DNA of 64,000 nt, taken from the NCBI RefSeq assembly GCF_000321045.1, contig NZ_HE578950.1, forward strand, positions 26,794 to 90,793, in the 5' to 3' direction. The notes beneath the pieces were generated by a model, which worked only from the letters and a program-made list of their open reading frames with translations, was not told where the DNA came from and searched no databases. Both the position numbers and the translations under genes were made by a program. Shown piece after piece: positions 43,936-57,200 of the stretch (its first letter is position 1; every line of letters begins with the position of its first letter). The stretch is from Phytobacter massiliensis JC163. GTDB lineage: Bacteria; Pseudomonadota; Gammaproteobacteria; Enterobacterales; Enterobacteriaceae.

Positions 43936-43940
43936 GACGA

Positions 43941-45452
<1,512 letters not shown>

Positions 45453-45470
45453 TTATGTCCCGTAGTCACA

Positions 45471-46316
45471 TTACAGCGAAGCTTTTTGTTGTGCGGTGGC
45501 GGTGGTCTCTTTCTCTTCCACGGCGCAGACGTCGCAGGGCAAATGGCGGCCAATCAGCTTACGATAACCGAAGGCGCCAAGCGATGCGCCGACAATCGGG
45601 CCGAACAGCGGCACCAGAAAATAAGGGATATCTTTACCGCCGGTAAAGGCGACGTTACCCCAACCTGCCAGCCAGGCGAAGGCTTTAGGGCCGATATCGC
45701 GCGCCGGGTTCATGGCAAAACCGGTCAGCGGGCCCATCGACGCGCCGATAACGGCAATCAGCAGGCCAATCAGCAGCGGCGCGAGCGGGCCGCGCGGAAT
45801 GCCGTTGCCGTCATCACCCAGCGCCATGATGACGCCCATCAGGATAGCGGTAATCACCATTTCAACCGCGAAGGCCTGCACAAAATTGATATGCGGGTTG
45901 GGGTATGTTGAAAAGATGCCAGCCAGATCAATACTTTCGACGCTGCCGCGCACCATGTGATGCGTCTGCTCGAAATCGAAGAAAAGATTGTAATAAAGCC
46001 CGTAAACAAGCGCGGCCGCGCAAAACGCGCCGGCAAACTGAGAAAGGATAAAAGGTACAACTTTGCGCCCGTCGAAGCAGGCAAACAGCCACAATGCGAT
46101 GGTCACTGCCGGGTTAAGATGCGCGCCGGAAACCCCCGCGGTCAGGTAGATGGCCATCGCCACCCCAAGACCCCAGATGATGCTGATCTCCCACTGTCCG
46201 AAGCTGGCACCAGCCAGTTTCAGGGCTGCTACGCACCCTACTCCGAAGAAAATCAACAACCCGGTACCGAGAAACTCGGCAATACACTGGCCTTTTAAGG
46301 TTGAGGTTTGACTCAT
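45471..46316 (-). CDS. glpF: Glycerol uptake facilitator (aquaglyceroporin)
   Basis: A 281-aa (E. coli 281 aa) MIP-family channel with both half-helix NPA motifs: SGAHLNPAVTIALW and GFAMNPARDIGPK. The aspartate after the second NPA (NPARD) marks a glycerol rather than water channel. ATG 46316 starts MSQTSTLKGQC; the upstream in-frame start at 46331 lacks support. First gene of glpFK. Confidence 0.98.
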   Translation of the reverse strand: MSQTSTLKGQCIAEFLGTGLLIFFGVGCVAALKLAGASFGQWEISIIWGLGVAMAIYLTAGVSGAHLNPAVTIALWLFACFDGRKVVPFILSQFAGAFCAAALVYGLYYNLFFDFEQTHHMVRGSVESIDLAGIFSTYPNPHINFVQAFAVEMVITAILMGVIMALGDDGNGIPRGPLAPLLIGLLIAVIGASMGPLTGFAMNPARDIGPKAFAWLAGWGNVAFTGGKDIPYFLVPLFGPIVGASLGAFGYRKLIGRHLPCDVCAVEEKETTATAQQKASL

Positions 46317-46394
46317 AATCGGATCCTGCAAAGAGTTTAATGGTTATTGTTTGCATGGAGATCGTAGAAATCCATGATGTCATGTAGACATAGT

Positions 46395-46445
46395 GTTAAT
46401 TTATCGTTAACGAACAAAAACGAGAAATATCGAACGTTAAATGTG
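46395..46445 (-). promoter_or_regulatory. glpFK promoter region with GlpR-like operators
   Basis: Two TTCG/CGAA-type palindromes (around TTGTTCGTTAACGATAAA and AACGTTCGATATTT on the minus strand) resemble the GlpR operator pattern WATGTTCGWTAWCGAACATW. They lie 80-130 bp upstream of glpF, where GlpR sites occur in E. coli. The remaining part of 46317-46731 shows no gene. Confidence 0.5.
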
Positions 46446-46731
46446 TGTGCTGTGTCAATAAAATGAGCGTTTTCGCGCTATGCGACCTGTTTATGAGCGG
46501 TAAAGAAATGAGCGGGAAGGGCGGGAAGAATCAATTTTGTAACCAATGCGGTAACAATTAAGGATTGAAGCGCGAAATGCACCAGGCATAACCTGAAAAG
46601 TGTTGCAAAGCGCGATCTGCGCGGGTTGTCGCTGGACAGGGGCTTTAGGGCTTCATACAATCGGGTGTTAAGACCGTGCGCTTAATTTATTAAGGCGTCG
46701 CCGTTTACGGACCGAGGATTTACCCGCCGTG

Positions 46732-46800
46732 GTATATATCCAAAATAAATCGAGTTGCAGGAAAGCCAACGCACACGCAACTTGAAGTATGACGGGTATA
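46732..46800. repeat. Internally deleted ERIC (IRU) element upstream of zapB
   Basis: GTATATATCCAAAATAAATC at one end and CTTGAAGTATGACGGGTATA at the other are ERIC termini, but the central ~58 bp (the ERIC1/ERIC2 core) is missing, leaving 69 bp. Such shortened copies are known for this family. Confidence 0.75.
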
Positions 46801-46801
46801 G

Positions 46802-47079
<278 letters not shown>

Positions 47080-47080
<1 letters not shown>

Positions 47081-47206
47081 TTACGCTTCATCTTTTGCGC
47101 TGTTGCTGCGTTGGCAGCGCTCGCTCACCCCAGTCACATAGTTATCTATGCTCCTGGGGATTTGCTCTCTTGCCGCCTTGCTACAACGCAAAATCTTTCG
47201 CGTAAT
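47080..47206. repeat. Full-length (127-bp) ERIC-like element with atypical ends
   Basis: The core GCTCGCTCACCCCAGTCAC ... GCTCCTGGGGATTTGCTCTC and TTGCCGCCTTGC is that of ERIC. The terminal inverted repeat differs from the usual one: ATTACGC-N5-TTTTGCGCTGT at 47080 faces its complement ending GCGTAAT at 47206. The total is exactly 127 bp, the normal ERIC length. It starts on the last base of the zapB stop. Confidence 0.8.
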
Positions 47207-47239
47207 ACTTCACTTTTGCGCTGTCGCTGCGCTGGCTTT

Positions 47240-47305
47240 GTAGCCCGGGTAAGCGCAGCGCACCCGGGATTCCCGGATGCGGCGAACGCCTTATCCGGGC
47301 TCGAC
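47240..47305. repeat. REP/BIME element
   Basis: GTAGCCCGGGTAAGCGCAGC ... CCTTATCCGGGCTCGAC palindrome touching the 3' end of the unknown membrane-protein gene. Confidence 0.8.
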
Positions 47306-47308
47306 GAA

Positions 47309-48334
47309 TCAGGGGCGGAACACCACGTGACGTTCCAGATGATAGCTTTCCAGCGTCTGGCTTATCAGGCGTGAAAACGAACCGCCTGAAAAATGGCGCG
47401 CCATAAAATAGCGTTTCTGCCGCTCGCAAATCTGCTCCCTGTTCCCCTCGCGGTTATCCGCTGACAACACCAAAAAGGGTGTCGCCTTTCCGTCTTCCTT
47501 GCTGATAAATAGCGGGTATTTCTCTTCCCCTACCGTACCCAAAAGCGAAATGGGTTCATCGTGATTGATGGCCAGCCACGCCATCGTTGTGGCGGGGGGA
47601 AGCGGCATGGTAACCGGTAACAGGCAGGAAAAGCGCGTTTTGCACAGCACGGCCATATTTTTAGGGCAGGGGGCGTTAACAACCTTCATTTCAGCGCCGG
47701 AAGAAAAGGCTAATGGCAATGCCTCCATCTCTTCGCGCAACAGCATTTGCCACATGTTGGTATCGGCAGGTAAAGCGGACGACAAAACAAAACGCGCCTC
47801 GTAGCGTTTTTCGTCCGGGTCTGGTTTTAACGCCAGCGCCAGCGTGCTCTCCAGCGCATCCGCTTCTTCTTTGTCTAGCGGCCTGCCGGTGGCGATGATT
47901 AACTGGTTTCCCTGCCAGCGGTAACGGTTCGGAAGTGTATCGTGCCAGGTTTTAATGGCGCGCTGAGGGTTGGCGATCTCCATTGAGGTTCGGTTTTTTA
48001 CCGGCTTTTTCCGGGTGACCGTCAGCTGCTGCTGGCTGTCGGCAAAGTAGATTTGTAATTCGTCCACAACCTGCTTTTTTTGCGCGTCGCTCAGGCTGGC
48101 GAACTGCAATGTCAGGCGTGTTGAGGGATAACCCACCGCTTGCCTGTACTCTTTTTTCAGCGTGGCCGGGTTGTGCGGCAGGGAGATCGCGGCAAAAAAG
48201 ATCGCTATGGCGATGCCCAGACGTACTGTTACGGCCAGAATAAAAGGCGGGGGAGAAAAGAGAAGAATGCGAAAGGTGCTGTACAGCAGCCATGCAACAG
48301 AAACAAAGCTGATGAAATAGAGAGCTTCCTGCAA
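47309..48334 (-). CDS. Membrane-anchored protein of unknown function
   Basis: A 341-aa protein that I do not recognise. Two hydrophobic segments lie near the N-terminus (LYFISFVSVAWLLYSTFRIL about 4-24 and FILAVTVRLGIAIAIFFAAI about 31-51), followed by a soluble domain of about 280 residues, rich in basic and polar residues, with three Cys (NAPCPKNMAVLCKTRFSCLL). It lies between zapB and rraA, where E. coli has no such gene. It is bounded by a REP and the rraA terminator, so it is a single-gene unit. Normal codon use for the window makes a false ORF unlikely. Confidence 0.75.
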   Translation of the reverse strand: MQEALYFISFVSVAWLLYSTFRILLFSPPPFILAVTVRLGIAIAIFFAAISLPHNPATLKKEYRQAVGYPSTRLTLQFASLSDAQKKQVVDELQIYFADSQQQLTVTRKKPVKNRTSMEIANPQRAIKTWHDTLPNRYRWQGNQLIIATGRPLDKEEADALESTLALALKPDPDEKRYEARFVLSSALPADTNMWQMLLREEMEALPLAFSSGAEMKVVNAPCPKNMAVLCKTRFSCLLPVTMPLPPATTMAWLAINHDEPISLLGTVGEEKYPLFISKEDGKATPFLVLSADNREGNREQICERQKRYFMARHFSGGSFSRLISQTLESYHLERHVVFRP

Positions 48335-48389
48335 GCAATGACTCCTTTTGCTTGTCTTAATTTCTGGTGGCCATCCTGGCCGCCATATA

Positions 48390-48418
48390 AAAAAGACGGA
48401 ACGCTCCGCCTTTTTTTA
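48390..48418. terminator. Terminator between rraA and the unknown membrane-protein gene
   Basis: On the minus strand GGCGGA-GCGT-TCCGTC is followed by TTTTTTAT; the plus strand also ends in seven T. It closes rraA. Confidence 0.7.
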
Positions 48419-48424
48419 CGTGTC

Positions 48425-48910
48425 TTATTCGATATCCAGCGGATCTTCGGAAAGGATGATGCCGGTATTGTCGGCGTAGAGATGGTCGCCAGAGAAGAAG
48501 GTGACCCCGCCAAAATTGACGCGGACATCGCTTTCGCCGATGCCTTCGCCCGCGGCGCCGACCGGAATAGCGGCAATCGCCTGAATGCCGATATCCAGTT
48601 CTTCCAGATCGTCTACCTGGCGGACTGCGCCATAGACGACAATACCTTCCCATTCGTTCTGTACGGCGAGGCGCGCCAGTTCACCATCGATTAACGCGCG
48701 ACGTACCGAACCGCCGCCATCGACCAGCAGGACGCGACCACGGCCATTCTCTTCGAGCAGATCGTAGAGCAACCCGTTATCCTCGAAACACTTCACCGTG
48801 ATGATTTGACCGCCAAACGACGACCGCCCGCCAAAATTGGAGAACAGGGGTTCCACGACGTTGACATCTTCCTGGTAGATGTCACAGAGCTCAGACGTAT
48901 CGTATTTCAT
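48425..48910 (-). CDS. rraA: Regulator of RNase E activity A
   Basis: A 161-aa trimeric protein (E. coli 161 aa) that binds RNase E and the degradosome helicases and slows mRNA decay. Near-identical sequence, e.g. [20 protein letters not shown] and [20 protein letters not shown]. It is also called MenG in old annotation, but is not a methyltransferase. Located directly after menA, as in E. coli. Confidence 0.97.
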   Translation of the reverse strand: MKYDTSELCDIYQEDVNVVEPLFSNFGGRSSFGGQIITVKCFEDNGLLYDLLEENGRGRVLLVDGGGSVRRALIDGELARLAVQNEWEGIVVYGAVRQVDDLEELDIGIQAIAAIPVGAAGEGIGESDVRVNFGGVTFFSGDHLYADNTGIILSEDPLDIE

Positions 48911-49002
48911 AGGCTTAACGTTCAGTTGCTGCGAGAATAGTCAGTATATCGCGCATCACGCGTTGTTGGCAAAATCATCAAATGTTAATTGACCTTCGTC
49001 AG

Positions 49003-49932
49003 TTAAAAAACGGCTTCACTTAAGAAAATCCCGACAACAAACAACAGATTAGTCAGCAATGCGCCTTTTACCGTCCGCTCCAGCATTGGCGGCATCGCTC
49101 TGGGGTCACGCTCACGCAGCACATAACGCGCCTGCTTAAACAGCAGCGGCGCGGCAAGCAAAAATAACCAGCCCCAGACATTTTGCAGCGACAGCAGGTT
49201 AAAAAGCGCCAGGCAGAGCAAGGCGCCCGCCAGCAGACAGGCATGATAGCGCCGCGCATTTACCGCGCCCAGACGCACCACGAGAGTGATTTTGCCGTTT
49301 TGCCGATCGCTTTCGATATCGCGCAGGTTATTGATATTCAGCACTGCTGTCGCCAGCAGGCCGCAGGCGGTAGCGGGAAGAATAACCGCAGGCATCAGCA
49401 TATGCGTCTGCAGATACCAGCTGCCGATGACGCTCAGCCAGCCAAAAAAAACCAGCACGGAGACATCGCCAAGCCCCATATATCCATAAGGCCGTTTGCC
49501 GATGGTGTAGGTAATCGCGGCGATGATAGAGAGCACGCCAAGCGCCACGAATCCCATAAAATCCGCCAGCGTCTGGGTGGCCGCCAGCAGCAGCAGCAGC
49601 CCGGAAATGCAGCTTAGCGCAATGGTGAGGATAAGGGCGCGCTTCATTTGCGCCAGGGAAATAGCCCCTTTCTGCATCCCGCGCAACGGGCCGATCCGGT
49701 CAGGCTTATCGCTGCCCTTTACCGCATCGCCATAGTCGTTGGCCAGATTAGAGAGAATTTGCAGCAGCCCGGCGGTGGTTAATGCGAGGATGGCAACCAG
49801 CGGATCGAAAAAACCCTGCCACCAGGCCAGCGTGGTCCCTGTGATGATGGCGGCAAACGCCAGCGGCAGGGTTTTCGGGCGCAGGCTTTCCAGCCAGGCC
49901 TGGGTGCGGCTCAGGGGTTGTGAGTCAGTCAT
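49003..49932 (-). CDS. menA: 1,4-dihydroxy-2-naphthoate octaprenyltransferase
   Basis: A 309-aa UbiA-family membrane prenyltransferase attaching the octaprenyl chain in menaquinone synthesis. The two Asp-rich Mg-diphosphate motifs are NDYGDAVKGSD and NLRDIESDRQNGK, set in about 8-9 TM helices. Position between hslU and rraA is as in E. coli. Confidence 0.97.
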   Translation of the reverse strand: MTDSQPLSRTQAWLESLRPKTLPLAFAAIITGTTLAWWQGFFDPLVAILALTTAGLLQILSNLANDYGDAVKGSDKPDRIGPLRGMQKGAISLAQMKRALILTIALSCISGLLLLLAATQTLADFMGFVALGVLSIIAAITYTIGKRPYGYMGLGDVSVLVFFGWLSVIGSWYLQTHMLMPAVILPATACGLLATAVLNINNLRDIESDRQNGKITLVVRLGAVNARRYHACLLAGALLCLALFNLLSLQNVWGWLFLLAAPLLFKQARYVLRERDPRAMPPMLERTVKGALLTNLLFVVGIFLSEAVF

Positions 49933-49942
49933 AATTACCCGC

Positions 49943-49970
49943 TAAAAAAAATGGGGGCATAAGCCCCCAT
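49943..49970 (-). terminator. Intrinsic terminator of hslVU
   Basis: ATGGGGGC pairs with GCCCCCAT, and on the minus strand it is followed by TTTTTTT. Confidence 0.88.
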
Positions 49971-49998
49971 CGAGATGATGAAAACGTTGTGGCCGCGA

Positions 49999-51333
49999 TT
50001 ATAAGATAAAACGGCTCAGATCTTCATCTGCCACCAGCGCATCAAGGTGTTTGCTCACGTACTCTGCGTTGATGATAACGGTTTCGCCGTTGAGATCGCT
50101 GGCGTCATAAGAGATGTCTTCCATCAGGCGCTCCAGCACGGTGTGCAGACGGCGCGCGCCGATGTTCTCGGTGGTTTCGTTCACCTGCCATGCCGCTTCG
50201 GCAATGCGCTTGATGCCGTCGTCGGTAAACTCAATGTTTACCCCTTCGGTCGCCATCAACGCTTTGTACTGAACGGTCACGGAAGCGTTAGGCTCGGTGA
50301 GGATGCGCTCAAAGTCGCTGGTGGTCAGCGCCTGAAGCTCCACGCGAATCGGCAGACGGCCCTGTAATTCCGGGATCAGATCGGACGGGCTTGCCACCTG
50401 GAACGCGCCGGAGGCGATAAACAGAATATGGTCGGTTTTCACCATCCCGTGCTTGGTGGAGACGGTGCAGCCTTCCACCAGCGGCAGCAGGTCACGCTGT
50501 ACGCCTTCGCGGGAGACATCCGGGCCGGAGCTGTTGCCGCCGCGCTTACAGATTTTATCGATCTCATCAATAAACACGATGCCGTGCTGCTCAACCGCGT
50601 CGATAGCTTCCTGTTTCAGCTCTTCCGGGTTGACCAGTTTCGCCGCTTCTTCTTCAATCAGCAGCTTCATCGCGTCTTTGATTTTCAGCTTGCGCGGCTT
50701 TTGCTTTTGTCCGCCCAGGTTCTGGAACATCGACTGCAGCTGGCTGGTCATCTCTTCCATGCCCGGAGGCGCCATGATTTCTACGCCCATCGGCGCAGCG
50801 GCGAGATTAATTTCGATCTCTTTATCGTCGAGCTGGCCTTCACGCAGCTTTTTGCGGAACGACTGGCGCGCGGCAGAAGGCTCAGACTGCGCTTCCGGCT
50901 GGCCCCAGTTGTTTTTCGCCGGGGGGATCAGGGCGTCGAGAATGCGCTCTTCGGCCATCTCTTCGGCACGGTAGCGGTTTTTCTCAATAGACTGCATGCG
51001 CACCATTTTCACAGCGGCATCGGTCAGATCGCGGATGATGGAGTCCACTTCTTTCCCAACGTAGCCCACTTCGGTGAACTTCGTCGCTTCAACTTTGATA
51101 AACGGCGCGTTGGCCAGCTTGGCCAGGCGGCGGGCAATTTCAGTCTTACCCACACCGGTTGGGCCGATCATCAGAATGTTTTTCGGCGTGACTTCATGGC
51201 GCAGCTCCTCATCAAGCTGCATACGACGCCAGCGGTTACGCAGGGCAATCGCCACGGAACGCTTCGCCGCATCCTGACCGATAATGTGTTTGTTCAGTTC
51301 GCTGACAATTTCGCGTGGGGTCATTTCAGACAT
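49999..51333 (-). CDS. hslU: HslU ATPase subunit of the HslVU protease
   Basis: A 444-aa AAA+ unfoldase (E. coli 443 aa). Walker [16 protein letters not shown] near 57-66, Walker [12 protein letters not shown], sensor AR/arginine motif ARRLHTVLE, and the C-terminal SRFIL tail that docks into HslV. It feeds proteins such as SulA and sigma-32 to HslV. It lies 9 bp after hslV under a heat-shock promoter. Confidence 0.99.
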   Translation of the reverse strand: MSEMTPREIVSELNKHIIGQDAAKRSVAIALRNRWRRMQLDEELRHEVTPKNILMIGPTGVGKTEIARRLAKLANAPFIKVEATKFTEVGYVGKEVDSIIRDLTDAAVKMVRMQSIEKNRYRAEEMAEERILDALIPPAKNNWGQPEAQSEPSAARQSFRKKLREGQLDDKEIEINLAAAPMGVEIMAPPGMEEMTSQLQSMFQNLGGQKQKPRKLKIKDAMKLLIEEEAAKLVNPEELKQEAIDAVEQHGIVFIDEIDKICKRGGNSSGPDVSREGVQRDLLPLVEGCTVSTKHGMVKTDHILFIASGAFQVASPSDLIPELQGRLPIRVELQALTTSDFERILTEPNASVTVQYKALMATEGVNIEFTDDGIKRIAEAAWQVNETTENIGARRLHTVLERLMEDISYDASDLNGETVIINAEYVSKHLDALVADEDLSRFIL

Positions 51334-51342
51334 GGGGAATCC

Positions 51343-51873
51343 TTACGCCTTGGAGGACAATTCTTCGATGGTGTGGTTGTGGTTGGTATAAATGCAGATA
51401 TCGCCTGCAATATCCAACGCCTTCACCGCGATATCGCGCGCGTTCATGTCGGTATTTTCCAACAGGGCGCGGGCCGCGGCCTGGGCATACGGACCGCCGG
51501 AACCAATCGCGATCAGATCGTTTTCTGGCTGCACAACGTCGCCGTTACCGGTGATGATAAGCGACGCGTTTTCGTCGGCAACCGCCAGCAGGGCTTCCAG
51601 TTTGCGCAGCATACGATCGGTACGCCAGTCTTTAGCCAGCTCAACGGCGGCTTTAACCAGGTGCCCCTGGTGCATCTCCAGCTTGCGTTCAAAAAGTTCA
51701 AACAGGGTAAACGCATCCGCCGTACCGCCTGCAAAGCCCGCAATGACTTTGTCGTTGTACAGACGGCGAACTTTTTTCACATTGCCTTTCATTACGGTGT
51801 TGCCCAGTGTCGCCTGGCCATCACCAGCGATAACGACCTGGCCGTTACGGCGTACGCTTACTATTGTTGTCAC
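51343..51873 (-). CDS. hslV: HslV peptidase subunit of the HslVU protease
   Basis: A 176-aa proteasome-beta-like peptidase (E. coli 176 aa). After removal of Met1 the N-terminal threonine (MTTIVSVRR) is the nucleophile; [19 protein letters not shown] is conserved. Its leader holds a 5'-UTR palindrome and sigma-32 promoter. Confidence 0.99.
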   Translation of the reverse strand: MTTIVSVRRNGQVVIAGDGQATLGNTVMKGNVKKVRRLYNDKVIAGFAGGTADAFTLFELFERKLEMHQGHLVKAAVELAKDWRTDRMLRKLEALLAVADENASLIITGNGDVVQPENDLIAIGSGGPYAQAAARALLENTDMNARDIAVKALDIAGDICIYTNHNHTIEELSSKA

Positions 51874-51908
51874 GAGCAGACCCCCTGGTTACTAAAGCAG
51901 AATATGCG

Positions 51909-51926
51909 CCCCGTACAGGTACGGGG
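51909..51926 (-). promoter_or_regulatory. Conserved 5'-UTR hairpin of hslVU mRNA
   Basis: CCCCGTACCTGTACGGGG on the minus strand, a perfect inverted repeat 36 nt before the hslV start. A like palindrome in the E. coli hslVU (clpQY) leader is known to raise mRNA stability and expression. Confidence 0.75.
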
Positions 51927-51942
51927 CAGAATGCAAATATAG

Positions 51943-51967
51943 ATGGGGGGGATTTTGGGGGTTTCAA
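51943..51967 (-). promoter_or_regulatory. Sigma-32 heat-shock promoter of hslVU
   Basis: On the minus strand TTGAAA (51967-51962) is followed, 13 bp later, by CCCCAT (51948-51943) and CTATA. This fits the sigma-32 pattern CTTGAA-N13-CCCCAT. The -35 overlaps the ftsN stop codon. Confidence 0.75.
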
Positions 51968-52923
51968 CCCCCGGCGGCGAGTCGGATGCAGTTTGCGTGG
52001 CCAGCGAGCTTGAGGCGGCTTAGCGTTCCGTCGGCGTTCTCTTTGCCTTTTACCGGGCCGATGACCACACGGTTCCAGCCGTTATTGCTGGTAATGCGGG
52101 AGTCGAAGCCTTCAAACGCCAGCTGAGCGCGCACGGTTTCCGCCTGCTCTGCGCCTTTGAACGAACCGCACTGAATCATCCAGCGACGGCTGTCTTTTTT
52201 CTCCGCCGTCTGTTTCGGCGTATCCGCTTCACGGGTGACGGGAGCGGCCTGCTGGGTTTTCGGCGCGGAGGCCGTATTATGCGCAGGCGTCTGCAGCAGA
52301 TCCTGGTACGGCTGCTGGCTGGCGGTGGTTTTTTGCTGCTGCGTCTGACGCGGCGGCGTTTGCGTGGCGCGCGGCGGTTCGGTCACGCGCGGTTGCGCGC
52401 GCGCGGGCTGCTCCACCTGTGTGTTATTCCACTGTTGCTGTTGGGCGGCCTGACGCTGGCGTTGCAGGGTTTGCTGGCGCTGTTCCTGTGTCTGCTCGTT
52501 CCACGGCACTTCGTTCAGCTGCGTAGGCTGCTGGCGCATATCCGCCTGCATCTGCGCCAGCAGCTGGCGCTGTTCGTTAGTCAGCTGATCCGGGTTTTGC
52601 ACCTCGCCGCCTGCGGAGGGTTCCGTCGGCGCGCGTACGCCAGGCTGGCGGCTTTCCAGCTCTTTAATATAGCGCCAGCGCTCTTCCGGCTTAGGCGGCA
52701 GGCCGTTGCCCGTCACCTTCTGGCTTTGCAGCGTCTCAGACTCTTCTTTTTTATGATGAGTAATAAAGTACAGGCCACCGATAAAGGCTACCAGCACCGC
52801 GGCGGCAATCGCGACCATTGCGGGCGAGACCGCAGATACCTTGCGCTGTTTCTTCCTTGAGCTACCTTTTTTTTGCCGCGAAGGAGCCGACTGGCTGCGG
52901 CGTACATAATCTCGTTGTGCCAC
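51964..52923 (-). CDS. ftsN: Cell-division protein FtsN
   Basis: A 319-aa bitopic division protein (E. coli 319 aa). Short basic cytoplasmic tail (RRSQSAPSRQKKGSSRKKQR), TM helix at about 33-54 (AMVAIAAAVLVAFIGGLYFI), the periplasmic Gln-rich low-complexity linker (QRQRQAAQQQQWNN), and a C-terminal SPOR domain (from about 243, RRWMIQCGSFKGAEQAETVR) that binds denuded peptidoglycan. It triggers septal synthesis through FtsA/FtsQLB. Confidence 0.97.
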   Translation of the reverse strand: MAQRDYVRRSQSAPSRQKKGSSRKKQRKVSAVSPAMVAIAAAVLVAFIGGLYFITHHKKEESETLQSQKVTGNGLPPKPEERWRYIKELESRQPGVRAPTEPSAGGEVQNPDQLTNEQRQLLAQMQADMRQQPTQLNEVPWNEQTQEQRQQTLQRQRQAAQQQQWNNTQVEQPARAQPRVTEPPRATQTPPRQTQQQKTTASQQPYQDLLQTPAHNTASAPKTQQAAPVTREADTPKQTAEKKDSRRWMIQCGSFKGAEQAETVRAQLAFEGFDSRITSNNGWNRVVIGPVKGKENADGTLSRLKLAGHANCIRLAAGG

Positions 52924-53018
52924 TATCGTTTCGCTGTATTTATTTCGTTTATCGGTCCGCCATGTTACTTAAGCGACGGGCTTTTGACCAGACAACGGAG
53001 TCCGATAAACCAACTGAT

Positions 53019-54044
53019 TTACGTCAATGCTTGCGTCGAGCCGCGGATGATCAGATCGCAATCCAGCAGACGCGAGCCGCTACTTACCGTATGCCCCTGC
53101 AATTGCTCCAGTAATAAAAGCATCGCTTCACGGCCAATCTCAAAGCGCGGCTGCGCAACGGTGGTCAGCGGCGGGTCGCAAAATTCCGCCAGCGAGATGT
53201 TATCGAAACCGATAATAGACAGATCTTGCGGGACGCGCAGGCCCTGACGTTTGGCATGGGATAACGCCCCCAGCGCCATGATGTCGCTATGGCAGAAGAC
53301 CGCCGTCGGCGGTTTCGGCAGGGCCAGCAGTTGCTCAAGGGCATGGCTGCCCGCGGCAAAGGTGAAGTCGCCGCGCGCGATATAGTGGGGATCGACCGTG
53401 ATACCCGACCGGCGCAGCGCCTGTACGTAGCCCTGCAGGCGGTAGTGACACAGCGGCATCTCTTCCGGCCCGGCGATACAGCCAATGTGTTGGTGCCCCT
53501 GTTCGCGCAGGTAGTTCACGGCGTTAAAAGCGGCGGTGAGGTTATCGATATGTACGGTCGGCAGCTCCAGCTCCGGGGCGAACTCGTTGGCCATCACCAT
53601 CGGCGGCAGGTTGCGCTGTTCCTCAATGCTGGCGTCGAAAGGCAGGCGCGAACCCAGCAGCAGCATGCCGTCAATCTGCTTGGTGATAATCAAATCAATA
53701 AAGGTTTTTTCCTGCTGGTTCTGGTGGGCGCAGTCGCCAATCAGCACCAGATAACCATTCCCGGCGGCCGTAATTTCGATGCCGCGAATAATTTCGCTGA
53801 AAAAGGGATCGCAAATATCCGGCACAATCACCAGGATTGTCCGCGATTCATTGCGTTTAACGTTTCGCCCCATCGACTGCGGCAAATAGCCTACTTCCAT
53901 CGCCGCCTGCTCTACCCGGTTACGGGTAGCCTGCGACACTTTATCGGGATTCATTAACGCACGGGACACCGTTGCCGTGGATACTTTCGCTTTCACGGCA
54001 ACATCTTTCATGGTCGCGGCTGCAACCTGATTCCTGGTCTTCAC
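53019..54044 (-). CDS. cytR: LacI-family nucleoside-catabolism repressor CytR
   Basis: A 341-aa repressor (E. coli 341 aa): HTH MKDVAVKAKVSTATVSRALM and a periplasmic-binding-protein-like effector domain for cytidine. It acts together with CRP at deo, udp, tsx and cdd. The start is GTG 54044 (VKTRNQVAAATMKDV), aligned with E. coli MKAKKQETAATMKDV and preceded by GAGGAGAAG; the longer in-frame ORF to 54191 is not supported. Confidence 0.96.
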   Translation of the reverse strand: MKTRNQVAAATMKDVAVKAKVSTATVSRALMNPDKVSQATRNRVEQAAMEVGYLPQSMGRNVKRNESRTILVIVPDICDPFFSEIIRGIEITAAGNGYLVLIGDCAHQNQQEKTFIDLIITKQIDGMLLLGSRLPFDASIEEQRNLPPMVMANEFAPELELPTVHIDNLTAAFNAVNYLREQGHQHIGCIAGPEEMPLCHYRLQGYVQALRRSGITVDPHYIARGDFTFAAGSHALEQLLALPKPPTAVFCHSDIMALGALSHAKRQGLRVPQDLSIIGFDNISLAEFCDPPLTTVAQPRFEIGREAMLLLLEQLQGHTVSSGSRLLDCDLIIRGSTQALT

Positions 54045-54168
54045 CTTCTTCTCCTCGCATGCGCGGCGCAGGCGCAGACACATTTTTATCAGATAGTTAA
54101 CGTTATCGGTTACAGAATTTTCATTGAAAATGTGATGAAAGTTAAATTTTTCGAGGTGCCTCGCAACC

Positions 54169-56499
<2,331 letters not shown>

Positions 56500-56636
56500 T
56501 TATTGCCCGAGAATTTCCCGCTTCCTGAATGTGGCTAACGCATCAGCGGTGTGAGAGACAACGGGGAAATTATTAACTCGCGTGGTGTCTGGCGTTAGGG
56601 CTGGAAGAGCGACGCGGCCTTAAACTGAGGTTTCCC

Positions 56637-56849
56637 ATGAAAAAAGGTATTCACCCGAATTACGTAGAAATTACTGCAACTTGCTCTTGCGGTAATGTGA
56701 TCAAAACCCACTCCACCGTGGGTCACGACCTGAACCTGGACGTGTGCGGCAAATGCCACCCGTTCTTTACTGGTAAACAACGTGTTGTTGATACCGGTGG
56801 TCGTGTTGAGCGTTTCAACAAACGCTTCAGCATCCCGGGCAGCAAATAA
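56637..56849 (+). CDS. rpmE: 50S ribosomal protein L31 (zinc type)
   Basis: A 70-aa ribosomal protein (E. coli 70 aa) with the zinc-binding CSC ... CGKC set ([26 protein letters not shown]), so it is the zinc-holding paralogue and not the zinc-free YkgM/RpmE2 type. It bridges the subunits in the 70S ribosome. Followed by a strong terminator. Confidence 0.98.
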
Positions 56850-56860
56850 GTTGCCAGACG

Positions 56861-56887
56861 AAAAAAGCGCCGCAAGGCGCTTTTTTT
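56861..56887 (+). terminator. Intrinsic terminator of rpmE
   Basis: AAAAAAGCGCC-GCA-AGGCGCTTTTTTT; good stem and T run 11 bp after the stop. Confidence 0.9.
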
Positions 56888-57200
56888 GTGCCCGTCATCT
56901 GCTTCTCCTCCCTGCGTCACCCTTTCAGTCGGTCCCCGTAGCTGGTTTTTGATACATCGTTTCTTTTTTAAAGGCCTATTGTTTCAGTTGGTGAACTGGC
57001 GCTGATTAATCTTTGAATTTCTGCCAAAAAATCCAAACGCTGGCAAAAATAAAAAGGTTTGCCCATTTACACTAAAATACAATTCCTGACGTTAATACGA
57101 TATTCGTAATTTGTAGCTGTATTTCACTTGTTGTGCTGGCCTGGGAATTCATAGCTACACGCTTTTTCATTTTTGAAATTTACGTCAAAGAGGAATTTCC

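Noticed and set aside
46478..46660. 60-codon minus-strand ORF between glpF and zapB
   Set aside because: No ribosome site, no family, not in E. coli at this conserved gap; most likely chance.
50428..51942. 504-codon open frame on the plus strand across hslU, hslV
   Set aside because: Antisense to two fully conserved genes and spanning their gap and promoter; Phe/His/Arg-rich shadow composition.
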